DNA of 64,000 nucleotides from Piezodorus guildinii (Eukaryota > Arthropoda > Insecta > Hemiptera > Pentatomidae). Below, one piece after another: positions 10,446 through 22,389 of the stretch. The notes below the pieces were generated by a model that was given only the letters and a program-made list of their open reading frames with translations, was not told the DNA's origin and searched no databases. Each line of letters opens with the position of its first letter. Within the stretch, counting starts at the first letter, position 1. Made by a program: the position numbers and the translations under genes. The stretch lies in assembly GCA_023052935.1 (NCBI GenBank), contig CM041292.1:30205454-30269453 (forward strand), read 5' to 3'.

Positions 10446-10989
10446 CCTTTCGCGTCACCAATTCTTTATGATATTGCTTCCAGTTATTAGTTCTTCATAT
10501 TTGAAGGTGAGAGTTTTCTCAGCTTTTGGAATAGCCTCCATCATTTTTCTTTTGTTTTCTTTCTCCTTCTTCTTCTCCAGCTTTATGATCTAAGATGAAG
10601 TTTGCCTCTCCGACAATTTTTCGTGCATGAATATTAGTAGGAAGATTTAATACACCTGATTTAATCGCTCGGACCAGATTTCATTTTTATACTTTACCGT
10701 ATTAATAAAAAAAAATGAATCTATAGACTGCCCAAAAGTTGTGTAATATCTGATGGATCAGATTATATTGTAAGGGCAGTTTGTTTGTCAGTGACATTCA
10801 ATAAAGTTAGAGTTAGTAATAATTATTCTGGTAAGTTTGATGATTGATCGGGTTTTAAGACCCAAATACTACTTCTTACCATTTCTATTTGATTCAACAT
10901 TAGTATCGATAGGCAATACATATTTAAAAATGTTTAAATCTGGGTGGTGAATTGCGGTTCTAGGGAACGCTGATGATTTGGAACTGTGG

Positions 10990-12105
10990 AAACCATATTT
11001 TTTATTTATTTTTTTTTATTTTACATCATCCACCAACAGGCCTAGGCCCAATTACAGGTGGTAAATCATACAAAAAAAATACATTACAATACAATGATTG
11101 AAATTCAAACTAAATAGTAATGTACTACATACCAGCTTAATTTACATAATGAAACAAAAAAAAATTAAAAAAAAGATATATAACTTACAAATATCATAAT
11201 CTAACTAAAAAAGAAATAAAACTTTATAAAATTCATCATATATATACTCCTAAAGAATTAATTAAATTAAGATAAAAAAAAACACAATAAAAGATAGAAA
11301 CAAAAAGAAGCAGAGAAATAGAGAAGTAAATAAAAAATAAAAGAAACGAGAAATAGAAAATTAGAAAATAAATAAATTCAGCCCCAGCTCTGAGTCATTT
11401 CAATTTAAAGATAATAACACGAAAAAAAACTTAAAATAGGAATGTACACAATTTCGCAATAATATTTTTATTTACATATATATACATATCCATATAGATG
11501 TCACTCATACTAGATAAAATGAAATCAGTATATTATTATTTTATTTTATTATATTTACGTTATCAAGAAATTTAGAGCTTACTGAAAATATATAATTATT
11601 AAATGACTGAAAAATGGTTGCCTAAGATTTGTCCTATTAAGTCAACGAAAAACTGAAATCAAGCTCAGGTATGTTCCCTAAAGAGTCCCAAAGTCTTGTA
11701 ACATACCGAGTTGGGCTTCTACAGCAGGATTTATTTAGTGTAAAATAAAAATCGCCTATCTGCCTACTATTAACCCTTCCTACCCTGAAGTCAAGTCCCC
11801 CAAGCATATTACTGTCGTCTATACTCCCCTGGACCAGTTTAACAAGGTGTCTATTGTGCATCTGTCCTTCAATGTATGCCTTACATTAAATTCACACATC
11901 AATTGACTGTATGAGATTACCCAACCAGGGTAATACAAATATTTTTAAAAAAATTAAAATTTTAGAAATCGCTTTTGCAACCTTTCAATCAAATTAACTC
12001 CTTTTATGGTTTCAGGAAACCATATAAGCGCACCATATTCAATGTAAGTTCTCACAAAAGCGTTAAACAAAAATAATAATGTACCCGTGTACTTGAAATC
12101 ATAGC
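10990..12105 (-). mobile_element. Non-LTR retrotransposon remnant (3' half)
   Basis: The 3' end is at the left: minus strand GGATGATGTAAAATAAAAA near 10997-11030, a plausible A-rich tail. Degenerate coding sequence for the end of a reverse-transcriptase protein lies at 11637-12105. It differs from the jockey copies A-F and is older, with stops. Upstream parts are missing or unrecognisable. Confidence 0.65.
11637..12105 (-). pseudogene. Degenerate reverse-transcriptase C terminus
   Basis: Read on the minus strand, the upstream part gives FVRTYIEYGALIWFPETIKG and LIERLQKRFLK. These match the conserved LVRPxLEYxxxVWxP...IExVQRRFxK block found after the RT core of many LINE proteins. A stop follows, then an open stretch (11861-11637) with the usual FRVGRxNSR...PTRYVTRLWDSLGNIPELDF style C terminus. 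It needs at least one stop and one frame change to join. It belongs to a LINE clade other than the jockey elements here, possibly CR1- or RTE-like. It is non-functional. Confidence 0.7.
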
Positions 12106-12109
12106 ACAT

Positions 12110-12477
12110 TTCAATTATTACTTACAATAAAGCACTTATATTATTAAACATAAGCATTAATGGAAACGATAAAAAGATAGGAGTTGAAATAAACACACGG
12201 GTACGACGAGACATATGATTAGAAATGGAAACGGTAATAATCTCGGTGACTTAGATGAATCTGGGTATACGTTTGAACATGCGGAATTCAAATATGTAGA
12301 TTATTTCTTTGATAAATATAAAAAAAAATCGGGACATAAAATCACGCTCAATAAGAGCAACGTTCTTATTTATTTGCGAAATTACTTAGATTGTGACTGC
12401 TGCCAAAATACATGAATATTAAAATTTACAAAAATATTGTCCTCCCGGCAGTTCCATCCTGCTGTGAAAAATATGTT
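12110..12477. other. No gene seen
   Basis: Contains an open frame at 12215-12415 (+) of 66 residues with two Cys near its end. I do not recognise it and see no splice or start context to support it. Confidence 0.4.
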
Positions 12478-12715
12478 GTTTGTTAGTTTATTCGTTTAAC
12501 GTCACTTTATACAACTATGGGTACAATAGGAGTCCTAAAATTCGTCTGTAAGATTTAATTAAGACAGGGATCATTAACAAGTACTTAACATCGCATAGCT
12601 CAGGGACCACCAATTTGTCCCCTTCGAAGGACGGTAGGACCAAGGATTTTCTACTCCCTTTAACAATTTCAGAGCCATCTGCCTGGTTTGGACCCATGAA
12701 CTTGGGCATTTATTA
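12478..12715 (-). mobile_element. tRNA-derived SINE, family 1 (diverged copy)
   Basis: Aligns by eye with 35345-35640: shared 'ggagtcctaaa', 'tttaattaagacagggatc' versus 'tttaattaggatagggatc', and a tail related to GACGTTAAACGAATAAAC on the minus strand. The tRNA-like head at the right is decayed. Confidence 0.65.
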
Positions 12716-12719
12716 GAAC

Positions 12720-13244
12720 AATTTGTAATTTGAACATCCCTCAGGTGCAAGGGTATTTAAGTTATCATGTTAATATAAATAAACTGAGACTCCAAATAAA
12801 AATAAACCAAAGTTAACCAAATAAAAATATTAGATACTAGAAAATTGAAACATTTTAATAAAAATACCACTTTTAATATTAAAAACAGAGGAAAAATATA
12901 TATGGTGTCAAGATCATATCACCAAAAACTTAAAACACCTGTTATTGCAATGTCCTACACTCAGTATTGAAAAGGAATATTACCTGGTGAATTACATCGT
13001 TCTAAACAGTAAACAATCATCCCTAGAAACACATTCTAAATATTAATGATGTGAATAAGATAAATAAAATTTATTTATTTTAGCTAAAAATTATATATAT
13101 TTAAGGAGAGGAAAAATCCATATATTTTTTGTCACAATATTTATTAAGATGTGCCAGTAAGCAATTGAAATTTACCAATGCATTTATATTTATGCTGTAA
13201 TCATTTATATTTATGTATTTAAAACCTATGCCATATTTATGTAT

Positions 13245-13305
<61 letters not shown>

Positions 13306-14930
13306 GTGTGTGTGTGTTATTACTGTTTAATACTTACAACCACTATCACCAAATGGGCCAAACTATGTCTATAAGATCCAATAAACTAAAGTTAAAAAAA
13401 TAAGAAACTTGGGCATATGTTATGCTAGCCAACATATCACAGATCATTCTCACCACTCCAAATAAACTTATATTCGTAACAGTAATAACAAGTTTAATAC
13501 ATTTAATAAGAGTTAAAAAAAATTGTTTAATTCAAAAGATAGGCATTGGATTTATTTTTAGTTTTAACATTTTTAAAATGTTTCAGCTACTTTTAAAAAG
13601 AGCGTCTTAAGACGGTCAAATTTTACATATGGGTTGCTTAATTCCTCCTAAACGTCCGTAGGGACTCGATAGTTGTTGATTTAGAATTATTACCTGTAGA
13701 ATTAGTACTCCTACGTTGGCAATATTAAAAAGAACAGGAAATGAAGCCGAGTCGTGACAGCTTCTAGCGATTCATAAGAAATCTTTCCAATTCTAAATAA
13801 TTCTGCACTGCAGTTTGTAATACAATTCTAGGGAATATCGGATGTTAAGCACGATAAGTCACATTTAAAATCGAGATAAGAACTGCAGAGAAGTGTGTAT
13901 TAGGAACCGATAGTTTCGCTCCAATGAACACAACACCAATTCATTACCTACCTCGCTAAACTGGTTACCTATCGTAACTTAAAGCAGCGTATCTGGCTAG
14001 CACTTGCTAATGTAAGTATAAATGCGTATATACATAATTATGCCAAACATGTATTGACTGTAATGATTTCGTTTCAAATCTTGAAGTTCATTTACAAAAA
14101 AAAAAAAAAAATTGCATATAAATTATAAACCTAACATTATTCATATCTCAGTTTGGTGATTTACTCACTTCATCTTACCAAATGTATAAACCAGAACCGT
14201 TTTTCAAGGCGACCAGGAATTTGTTTTTGTAACATAAATTTGTTACAGAATAAAAAACGCTGCAAATTATTACAAGATGGTTTATTATTTTCAAATAACT
14301 ATATTAAGGTACAACTGATTATATTGCCGTTTAAAGGCAATCAAATGATATGAAAATCAATAAATTAATCAAAGAATAATTGCCTATCAGCACTGCTGAT
14401 TTCAAACCCTATCTCTGCTATTTAATAAATATTCATTAGGCATGTAGTTTTTGAATTGCAGCTTACTCTCATTATTCATAATGAATTTTCTTGTCAAAAA
14501 TGGAATTAATATATCATTATTATAAGGCTTTTCTGTAATAAACTAGCAAAAAAGAAGAATTAGGTTCGTCATTGGATTCCCTCGTATTATCGCCACTCCC
14601 ATAACGAAAGGGAAGTGTTATGGGAACGTCCTTTTGTCGGGGGTAATTCAGCAAGGCCGGTTCCGAAAACTACTGTCAAAGACAAATACTGTTTATAATA
14701 TCTATTGTATATACTACAAAATAACATTTAAGCGATTTTTCAGAATATTTTGGTACTTGTGATCCGCAATTCACCAAAACAGAAGACTGTTTCATTAGAA
14801 GTATGAAATAGAAGAAATAGTAATTAATGCTTATGAATCATGCATGTATTGCTAATTAAAAAAAAAATCTTAAACATGACCACACGTTTTGGAAAAATGC
14901 TGATATCACAAAAACATAATAATATATATT
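12720..14930. other. AT-rich stretch with one microsatellite, no gene
   Basis: No supported coding region. It holds the (TA)n/(TG)n microsatellite listed separately and a cgtcttaagacg palindrome near 13601. Short open frames have no recognisable content. Confidence 0.5.
13251..13316. repeat. (TA)n then (TG)n microsatellite
   Basis: Uninterrupted TA dinucleotides followed by a short TG run. Confidence 0.95.
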
Positions 14931-14937
14931 GAAAATT

Positions 14938-15087
14938 AAAGTTTGTTTCTTTGTTTTAAGGCGTAAAACCCTAAGGTCATCAACGCCTAGATACTACATG
15001 TATATTTAACTTTTATAAGAAAGAACTATTAGGTAATAAGTAATTAAGAAAAAATAAAATATTATCTAAACAATATTAAAAAAAAAA

Positions 15088-15131
<44 letters not shown>

Positions 15132-15470
15132 ATAATACTAAAAGAAAAAAAAATTCAAGTCAAGAAAACATAAAATAAATAAAAAGCTGACCAGGAATGA
15201 ATTATATTTAATTAAGATTCTAGTCTTTATAATTTAGATAACAATAATTGCTCCTTAAGAAAATCAAAAACTAAATTAATGGTTTCCTGTGTATTACCCA
15301 GCACTGTTGCACTGTTGATATATTTGGGTTTAGTCTAATTATATTCAGGTGTAATGAATAATATGGGCATTCTTGAAACATATGCCGAATGTTGGCACCG
15401 GGGCACGGGCTTAAAACATGATGTTTTATAGTAAGTTTAGAATTATATTTTTAAATCCTTCAATGAGGAA
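14938..15470 (-). mobile_element. Non-LTR retrotransposon 3' end remnant
   Basis: On the minus strand, a decayed coding end (about 15440-15290) reads SPCPGANIRHMFQECPYYS. This is a Cys/His pattern like the C-terminal CX2C...HX4C finger of R1/I-type LINE proteins, with the first Cys pair damaged. It is followed by a 3' UTR with TTTTTGATTTTCTTAAGGAGC and a terminal CATCAACGCC/GGCGTTGATGACCTTAGGG block, ending in a CAAAC-type tail near 14940. The same 3' UTR occurs in direct orientation at 17301-17578. Confidence 0.65.
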
Positions 15471-16540
15471 CGGAAAGGCGGGATACTACTTCAGTTCTAG
15501 TGGTTTAAGCAAATTTTGAAAAAAAACTAGTCATTTTATATTTGCAAAATAATCCTTTATTTAAAATAAATTTTAGAACTTATTTGTTTTTTAAATAATT
15601 TTCTTCCAAAGCATTTAAAAGTATTTCTTAATTGAGAACGTAATTTAAAAAGTATATTAACGTTAAATCTGTGCTATGTTAAAATTTTTTTTATATCTTT
15701 GGTTTGCAATGTATTGTTTTTTTTAATGTTATTTATAGTTCTGCTTTTTAACCTGTATTCACCTATTCAATTCCTACCTGGAATCCATTGATCATTCTTG
15801 AGCATGCTGACTGGAAATAAATATATCATGTAATATATAATTAAATACCATCAGATTAAATTCAGGAACTCTCTTGAAATCTTTTTTCATTCTGTAGACG
15901 TAAGATGTGCTATCTCTGCTTTGTGTTTAGATAATCTAATTTTTTATCTGTCCTGATTATATATAAATTGGCGAAATTTTGACAGGTTAACTATTTGCGA
16001 ATATTCGAAAGATCTTTTTTTTTTTTTTTTATTTATAATTATATCCAATAAATCTTTATGTTATCATTGTATTTTTCTTACATTTTTTTTTTTTTTTTAA
16101 TTTTAAGTTATCTAGAGTGCTCAATGGACAGTTTCTCTACACGATTTCTTTTTATTATTTATATTTAAAACTGTACTTATCATATATACTATAAGTAAAA
16201 GGGCTAATTTACATTCATGCATTTCATCTTAAAGTTTATTCACTTGATGTATTATACATATAGTTGTAAATTCTAATAAATAATAAAAAATGTAATATAA
16301 AAAAAGAGTTTTGATTATGAATATTAATTATTTCTTCCTAAATTTATTATATTATTTCAAAATTTAACTTTCTTCATCCCATATTTAGGAGAGAACTACA
16401 AAACATTTGTACGTTTATGTAATTAATTCAGGTAAGATGCGTGAAAGGGTTCTTCTACGAATGGGATTAATTTAAATTTAAGTGATTGTGTTTACATAAA
16501 AGCTAAAACATATTGAGTATGCCTGCTTCTTCTGGTGTAT
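15471..16540. other. AT-rich stretch, no gene seen
   Basis: Homopolymer T runs and short AT frames only. Confidence 0.5.
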
Positions 16541-16600
16541 TATAAACGCAAAATGGCGTTTAAGACCCAAGGGTTTTACGCCTTCAAAAACCCAAACTAT
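16541..16600 (+). repeat. Fragment of the LINE 3'-terminal block
   Basis: Contains 'gcgtttaagacccaagggttttacgcc', a rearranged or decayed relative of the GGCGTTGATGACCTTAGGGTTTTACGCC terminus at 14938-15000 and 17520-17560. A similar trace is near 41190-41215. Confidence 0.4.
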
Positions 16601-16665
16601 GCAAGGTGTGATAATGTAAATTTGAAATAATGATGATTTACATAATGATTAAAATAAGTATTCAT

Positions 16666-17060
16666 GTCAATTGAGACGTTAATTAGCAAAGGATATTTAA
16701 TAATTTTTTTTTTTTTTTTTTTTTTTAAAAAATTCAAATTCTAACGTATTTTTTATTTTAATTGTTTAGTTTTATCGAAATTCTATTATTTCTTAAAAAC
16801 ACTCCAGACCATTAATACACGATTCATAAATTTAACTGTTTTAAAAAAAAAATACAAATTACACATTTCATTTCGTTCTAAATCATACAAAAAATAAATT
16901 CCATCTATCACGTAAAAATGACATTATCAAGAAAGTTAAAAAAATTATATATTATAATGCAAAAAACTATTGTATAAATTAGTTAAATAATTAATAAGAA
17001 CATAGAAATCTCCCATGCCCAATATTCGCATAATTTTCATCTCGTAATATTCACCAAACT
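16666..17060 (+). mobile_element. MITE X, left part of a copy
   Basis: Begins with the TIR TGAGACGTTAATT near 16668 and then follows the same order of motifs as the complete copy at 19228-19595: a 'tttagttttatc' block, a 'cacatttcatttcgttctaaatcat' block, and an A-rich block. Its right end is not where expected; a MITE X right end does occur further right, split by a LINE. Confidence 0.6.
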
Positions 17061-17083
17061 CTATTATTATTATTTTTTTTGTA

Positions 17084-17300
17084 GATGATAAGGCAGGTTT
17101 TGGAGTAACCTGGGTGTAGTGGCTAGCCTAACACCCTTCTATGCCCAAGGTCGCGGAATCAAATCCGGCAGATGGCCCTATTATTATTTATAGGGAGTAA
17201 AATATACTTTTATGTCCTTTGAGGAGACATAAAATGATGGCCCGAGCCTGTGCGATATCATATACTCCTTATAGATCCCTATCCTAATTAAACCTTAGTT
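17084..17300 (+). mobile_element. tRNA-derived SINE, family 1 (head and body)
   Basis: The tRNA-like head has an A-box-like GTGTAGTGGCTAGC and a B-box-like GGAATCAAATCC. The body motifs GGCAGATGGCCCTA, GAGCCTGTGCGAT and AGATCCCTATCCTAATTAAAC match the reverse complement of 35345-35640. Unlike the other copies, the body then changes abruptly into a LINE-type 3' end at about 17300. Confidence 0.75.
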
Positions 17301-17578
17301 TAACATTAGTTTTTGATTTTCTTAAGGAGCAGTCATTATTATCGAAATTATAAAGACCATTCCTATTCAGTTAGCATTACTAACGTTATCTTTTTAAACT
17401 ATTGTTTACATAAAAATAATTTTTTTTTTTATTTATTTATTTTATTTTTTTTAATTTTTTTTTCTCTCAATTACTCATTACCTAATATTTCTTTCTTATA
17501 AAGGTTGAATATGCATATAGTGTCTAAGCGTTGATGACCTTGGGGTTTTACCCCTTAAAACCAAAACAAACAAACAAA
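17301..17578 (+). mobile_element. LINE-type 3' terminal sequence
   Basis: Starts at attagtttttgattttctta and matches the reverse complement of 14938-15280, including AAGGAGCA...TATAAAGAC and the terminal GCGTTGATGACCTT block. It ends in (CAAA)n near 17560-17578. It directly abuts the SINE body, so the two may form one chimeric unit. Confidence 0.65.
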
Positions 17579-17589
17579 CTAATTAAAGC

Positions 17590-17660
17590 TGGATAGCCTC
17601 ACAATTTAGATTGTCCGATTTAGGACTCGCACCGTAGCATCGTCTGCTACGCCACATTAT
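17590..17660 (-). mobile_element. Possible tRNA-like SINE head, decayed
   Basis: On the minus strand, GTGGCGTAGCAGACGATGCTA followed by GGTGCGAGTCC looks like an A-box/B-box pair of a tRNA-derived SINE. The body to the left is short and unassigned. Confidence 0.35.
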
Positions 17661-17689
17661 AATAAAATTACGTTGGACGAATAAACAAA

Positions 17690-18352
17690 TAATAACTTAA
17701 TGAGAAATTTCTGTGCTTCCTGTATGAAGTCCTAGAATATAATAATAATAATAACTTTATTTATTTGTTATTAGGGCAAACCCCATACAAATAGAGCTGG
17801 CTGGCACAGCAAAATTAATAAATTCATTACCAGCAAATATACATTATTAATTACAATTCGAATAAATATTTAAAACAAAAACAACAAAACACATATACAA
17901 CAATAAGCATAAAGGTGCTGCTATCTTTATGATTAGTTTCCTCCAACATAAATCAATAACATAAATCAAATATAAGAATATCAATAAATAATGTAAAAAT
18001 AATAGTACTAAAGCAAATACTAAATCCCTACAAATTACTAACAAATCCCGAAATATTTAAGAGTGATTAACATTCTGAGAAGAAAGATGTGGAAATCTTA
18101 TTTTAAGAATTCTGTGACAAAAATAAATAATGATTTCAGGTCTATTACGTGGGGTATCGCAAGAATTTCATAAAAGCCATCAATACTCACATCATTTAAT
18201 ACGGGCATAAAACGGGTTGTATTGTCATGGTATGCGGACATCGAGCAAAAAAATGGAAACAATCTTCCAATGCGTCTCCATCACAAACTGGGCACGGAAA
18301 CTCATGTCATATAAGTCCTAGAATATATATATATAGTATCTTTTATAAAAAA
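17690..18352 (+). repeat. MITE X right end, interrupted by a LINE
   Basis: 17690-17741 plus 18328-18352 joined read like the right end of MITE X: GCTTCCTGT...TCCTAGAAT...ATAGTA.CTTTT...GTCTCAATT. The intact equivalents are at 19525-19595 and 20275-20345. The LINE at 17742-18312 separates the two halves. Confidence 0.7.
17742..18312 (-). mobile_element. 5'-truncated LINE insertion with 15-bp TSD
   Basis: Flanked by the direct repeat aagtcctagaatata (17727-17741 and 18313-18327). On the minus strand the insert opens at its 5' end with coding sequence for CPVCDGDALEDCFHFFARC, a CX2C...HX4-5C finger of the kind found at the C terminus of R1/I-type LINE proteins. Stops and a 3' UTR follow, and it ends AATAAATAAAGTTATTATTATT. 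It is a dead, truncated copy. The target was a MITE X copy, whose uninterrupted relatives supply the empty-site sequence. Confidence 0.85.
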
Positions 18353-18409
18353 AAGTCTCAATTGAGTGTTAAAATGTGTGTGGATCTGTTACTAGCACGA
18401 ACTCCTTAA

Positions 18410-18630
18410 ATAACTGCGACCCCTAAGCCCGAGTGGACATTTCCCCGCTCCACGGCTGCCACTCAGGAGACAGGCGACTCCACCTCAATGGCCCCTACCA
18501 AGGCATCGGGCTAGTCCTGTCAACTGTCGGCGACCGTAACACCAGTTTTCCGTCGAGGAAATCCTTATTCCGTGTTGGTTATGTGGAAAATAACACATTA
18601 CTGGCTGAATTTTTCTCCTGAATAAAGAGG
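18410..18630. other. GC-richer island of unknown nature
   Basis: Higher G+C than its surroundings with a short open frame (18433-18621 +). I recognise no domain. No poly(A)/TSD or splice signals were identified. Confidence 0.3.
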
Positions 18631-18799
18631 AACGTTTAGCTCGAACCTGCATCTTTTACGAGTACACTTTAAGCGACTTCTTTCCGAAGTTTGTTCTTTA
18701 ATGCCTCAAGAGGAAATGATTTCTAACTTTTGAAACTTCAATTCCCATTTAAACAGGTAAGGATTACTTAAAAAAAAAAAGTAAAAAAAAAAAACAATT

Positions 18800-18905
18800 C
18801 CTTCTGCCTTGTCATTTTCAATAATTGAACAATGTAATCTCCCGTCACCCTTATGGGAAAAGAAATTTTCCTCCCTCTCCAACATTTGAGGTTTATGTCC
18901 ACCGT
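18800..18905 (+). repeat. Dispersed repeat copy, diverged
   Basis: Shares 'ttttcaataat', 'aatgtaatc' and 'caacatttgaggttta' with the left module at 1640-1760 and with 9270-9395. Confidence 0.5.
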
Positions 18906-19227
18906 AAGCTTACCGTGGCTTTACTATGAAACTATTTGACACTCAAGTCACAGGTCACTTAACAATGATTCTTTAAATTACAATTACAAAAAACACAATA
19001 AGTATTATTTTTTTTTAAAATTGAAATTAACAGTTGTATTAGTAAATACATCAAGTAAATTAGCTGATAATGTAAACAGATAATATACATGAAAAGATAT
19101 GGAGAGAATATGCCCATTGGCACAAAGTGATAAGTACTTAAATTACGAAATAAGAAATGAAAAACCGTTAGGTTTTTTTAAATAAACCCCCTCCATACCA
19201 CCCATTGCTGTCTTTCGTTTTTCCTCA

Positions 19228-19595
19228 TTTGAGACGTTGATTGACATTTTTTACGAAATTGATTTTTTGTCATATTTGTATTCTCATCATTTAGTTTTAT
19301 CTAAATATTCTATTTGATGTTATCTAATGAATTCTCAAGTCCTTAAAAAACGTTATTTAGAAATGCGGTCATTTTCTAAAAGTACTAATTGCGCATTTAT
19401 TTTCGTTCCAAATCATTCTAAAAAAACATTTCATAACTTTAATATGATGCTATTATTATAGTAAAAAAATAATTCTAAATTTTAAGGCAGAAAGACCGAA
19501 ATTAGCTAGTTTAATAATATAGTAATGAGAGATTTTCGCGCTTCCTGTAAAATTTCCTAGAATGGATATAGTACCTTTTGGAAATCAACGTCTCA
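19228..19595 (+). mobile_element. MITE X, complete copy
   Basis: About 365 bp with terminal inverted repeats TGAGACGTTGATT (19230-19242) and AATCAACGTCTCA (19581-19593). No transposase. Related copies lie at 16666 (left part), 20005-20350 and 17690/18328 (right end), and there is a right-end trace at 58376-58397. The autonomous partner was not found. Confidence 0.75.
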
Positions 19596-20004
19596 TTTAA
19601 TGCTTGTAATTGCTCACAGATTTTACATTTTTTTACATCTCTATTTAGTTCTAAATTCGGTTTCATACTTATCACCATCTTATTATTTATCATGTTATTA
19701 TATTTGTATTTAAAATATTTCTGTATATCTGTAATATTTTAATTTAATTCATATTGTACTGATATGTATCTCTTTTATTGTACTGATGTTTGCAGCCCTG
19801 ATCATGACTCACAATGACCGAATTCGGCAAAATTAAAATATTTTTAGACCGACTCCCAATTATTTCTACCTACGAAATAAGAAAGTTTATTGAAAACGGA
19901 TAAGTTAAATAAATTGTAAATAAATAAGTTAAATAAATAAATTGTATTAGCTGAGCAAAAGATCGCATTCTTAAATTATAATGATGAATAGTAATTCGTA
20001 AATT

Positions 20005-20350
20005 AAGACCTTGATTTGCAAAAGATATTAAAGGACATTGTTTACGAAATTGTTATTTTGACATATTACCTAAATCTTCTATTTGTTTTTATCTAATGAA
20101 CACTCAAGTCCTTTTAAAACGCGATTTAGAAACAGAATTATTTTTTAAATGTATTAATTTCTCATTTAATTTCATTACTAAACCTATTAAAACATTTCAT
20201 TCAATATCTATATAATACTTTTATTGATATAGTAAAAAAAAAAATCTATATTTTAATGCGAAAAGGATGAAATAAGTTTCCTTTTCCGATTCCTGTAAAA
20301 TTTCCTAAAATGGATATAGTAACTTTTGGAAATTAATTTCTCAATTATAG
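20005..20350 (+). mobile_element. MITE X, diverged copy
   Basis: Collinear with 19228-19595: 'tttacgaaattg', 'tttttatctaatgaa.actcaagtcctt', 'cctgtaaaatttccta.aatggatatagta' and 'tttggaaat.aa'. The TIRs are decayed. Confidence 0.7.
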
Positions 20351-20459
20351 TTCTCCATAAATTTACTTTTCCACAGGTTAAGTTGTTTATACACACACAC
20401 ACGTTAATATATATATATATATATTATATATATTATATAGATATATCTTCTTGCAGAAA

Positions 20460-22320
20460 ATATCTGATCCTCATTTATAAAATAAGTTAATTGCCTAAAG
20501 AGTAAGCTTTATCAAAACAAAAGACTGCATGAGGACAGGAATTTCGTTATAAATAACAACATTTTATAGATAATTTTGATATAAACAGAACTTTTTAGAA
20601 ATAATAAATCAGCATGTTATAATTTAAAACGGGCTTTTTTTGTTTTGTTTTCAGCGTTTCAGAATTAGTCTCCAAAAATATATTGTTTTTTTTAATAATT
20701 TTTCCTCTGAGAATTGATATCTCCTGAAACAGTGGCAATAACAAATATTATTAAAAAAAAGAAATAATAATAATAACAAAAGAAAAATATAAATTATTGT
20801 TATGTTATAAAACTTTTTTTTTTTAGTTCATTAAACTTATTTTAAGTTATTTTAATAACAGTTAGCTGCAGAAGACTATACGTAATGCGAACCTTCGCAT
20901 ATTAATCGTTTTAGCTTCTGAATTATTAAGTTATGTAATAAAAAATTTTTTTTAGTGAAATATATGTTTCATTCTTTGTGAAAATCTTTCATATTCCCTC
21001 AAATCTAAGTTAGCAGCCTCTAAAATATCAATATTTATGAAAAGAAAAAAAAAATGAAATCACTTCCTGGTATTTATACTATAACCAAATAGGCCACACT
21101 GCTTACTAGCAGATTACTATCTTCCTGCATCCGTATTTAATATTTTATTACTCGAATAGGATCGAAGCTTTTAAGACCTTTGAAGTTTATGGCCGTGAAA
21201 GATTGAGTTGGCTAATGAAGGTTCTCTTTTGCAGTTCTTCACGGCTCATTTCCTCCTGGACCTCTGAACCCCTCGCACGTACACTTAGTTTCGACGGATT
21301 TTTTTTTTTTTTGTTCGTTATTAATCAATTAGAGGGGAAAGTAGGAACCCTAATTCTATGGACGGTTATTTAAAAAATCATTACAAATTTTCTTGATCAG
21401 AGAATAGTAATCTTCTAAAAACGAAAAAATAAGTAAACTTATGAGAAATTCTCATCCTTGCTCATATTATCATACTACTAATAAATACTAACAGATAATG
21501 ATAATGTTTACGAAATTTGTATTCTCTGGGAAGGAATGCAGTGTTGTAAAGCATGTTTGATAGAAGATCTTAGTAATTTAAAAATTTAAATATCACCAAA
21601 AAATCTATGGATGACATGATTTTAAGTGGAATATATGGCTTATTGAAAATGAATTTAGGGATAGGTTAAGTGAACTGTATATGGGAGATTATATAAATAA
21701 ATAAATTTGTACCAAATAATATATATTGAAATGGAAACACTATTCGACATAAAAAAAAATTAAAAAAAAGACTGGTTAAATTTTGGTTATTTAGTTATGA
21801 TCCTTGTGAGCTTGTGCCTAACAATTTCCCTGAATATGGCGTGAAATTTAGGAGGAAACTTTGGTACAGCAAATTAAGTTCATTTATAGAAGTTTTTTGA
21901 TGATTGCACCTCAAACTAACTTCTCTTTAATTTCTAAAAAGAGTTAACCATATTTCTATCATTTTGGTTATTTACGTTATTATAGATCTAATTGATGCTC
22001 AATATGAAAAACCTTAATAATGAAGAATGTGATTTATATTTATAAAAACTCATATTTAGTGTAGAAGAAAATTATGAAAATTGAAAGAATTACCTGCTGG
22101 CACATTTTTTTCTCTACCCCTTTAACTTGGCCTTCAGGATCTTTCTTACATATTTACGCATTATGTTGTATGGAAAAATAAAGATTTCAAAATACTTCAC
22201 TTTAATAGTAAACACTCCACTAAATTGTGGTACTAGTTAATCCATTTTATTCATACTTATTTAAATATGCTTTAAATTCATTCAGTCTATATTGTTTTTT
22301 TTATTTTTAGCAATTAAAAA
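20460..22320. other. AT-rich stretch, no gene seen
   Basis: A slightly GC-richer patch at 21160-21300 has no recognisable frame. Otherwise there are A/T runs and short frames. Confidence 0.5.
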
Positions 22321-22321
22321 A

Positions 22322-22385
<64 letters not shown>
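22321..22385. repeat. (TA)n microsatellite
   Basis: Long, nearly perfect TA run. Confidence 0.95.

Positions 22386-22389
<4 letters not shown>

Noticed and set aside
12215..12415. 66-codon plus-strand frame with two closely spaced Cys near the end
   Set aside because: No recognised domain, start context or splice signals; length is within chance in AT-rich DNA.
13251..13316. Microsatellite runs considered as a CRISPR-like or regular spaced array
   Set aside because: Simple dinucleotide repeats with no spacers; this is a eukaryotic sequence.
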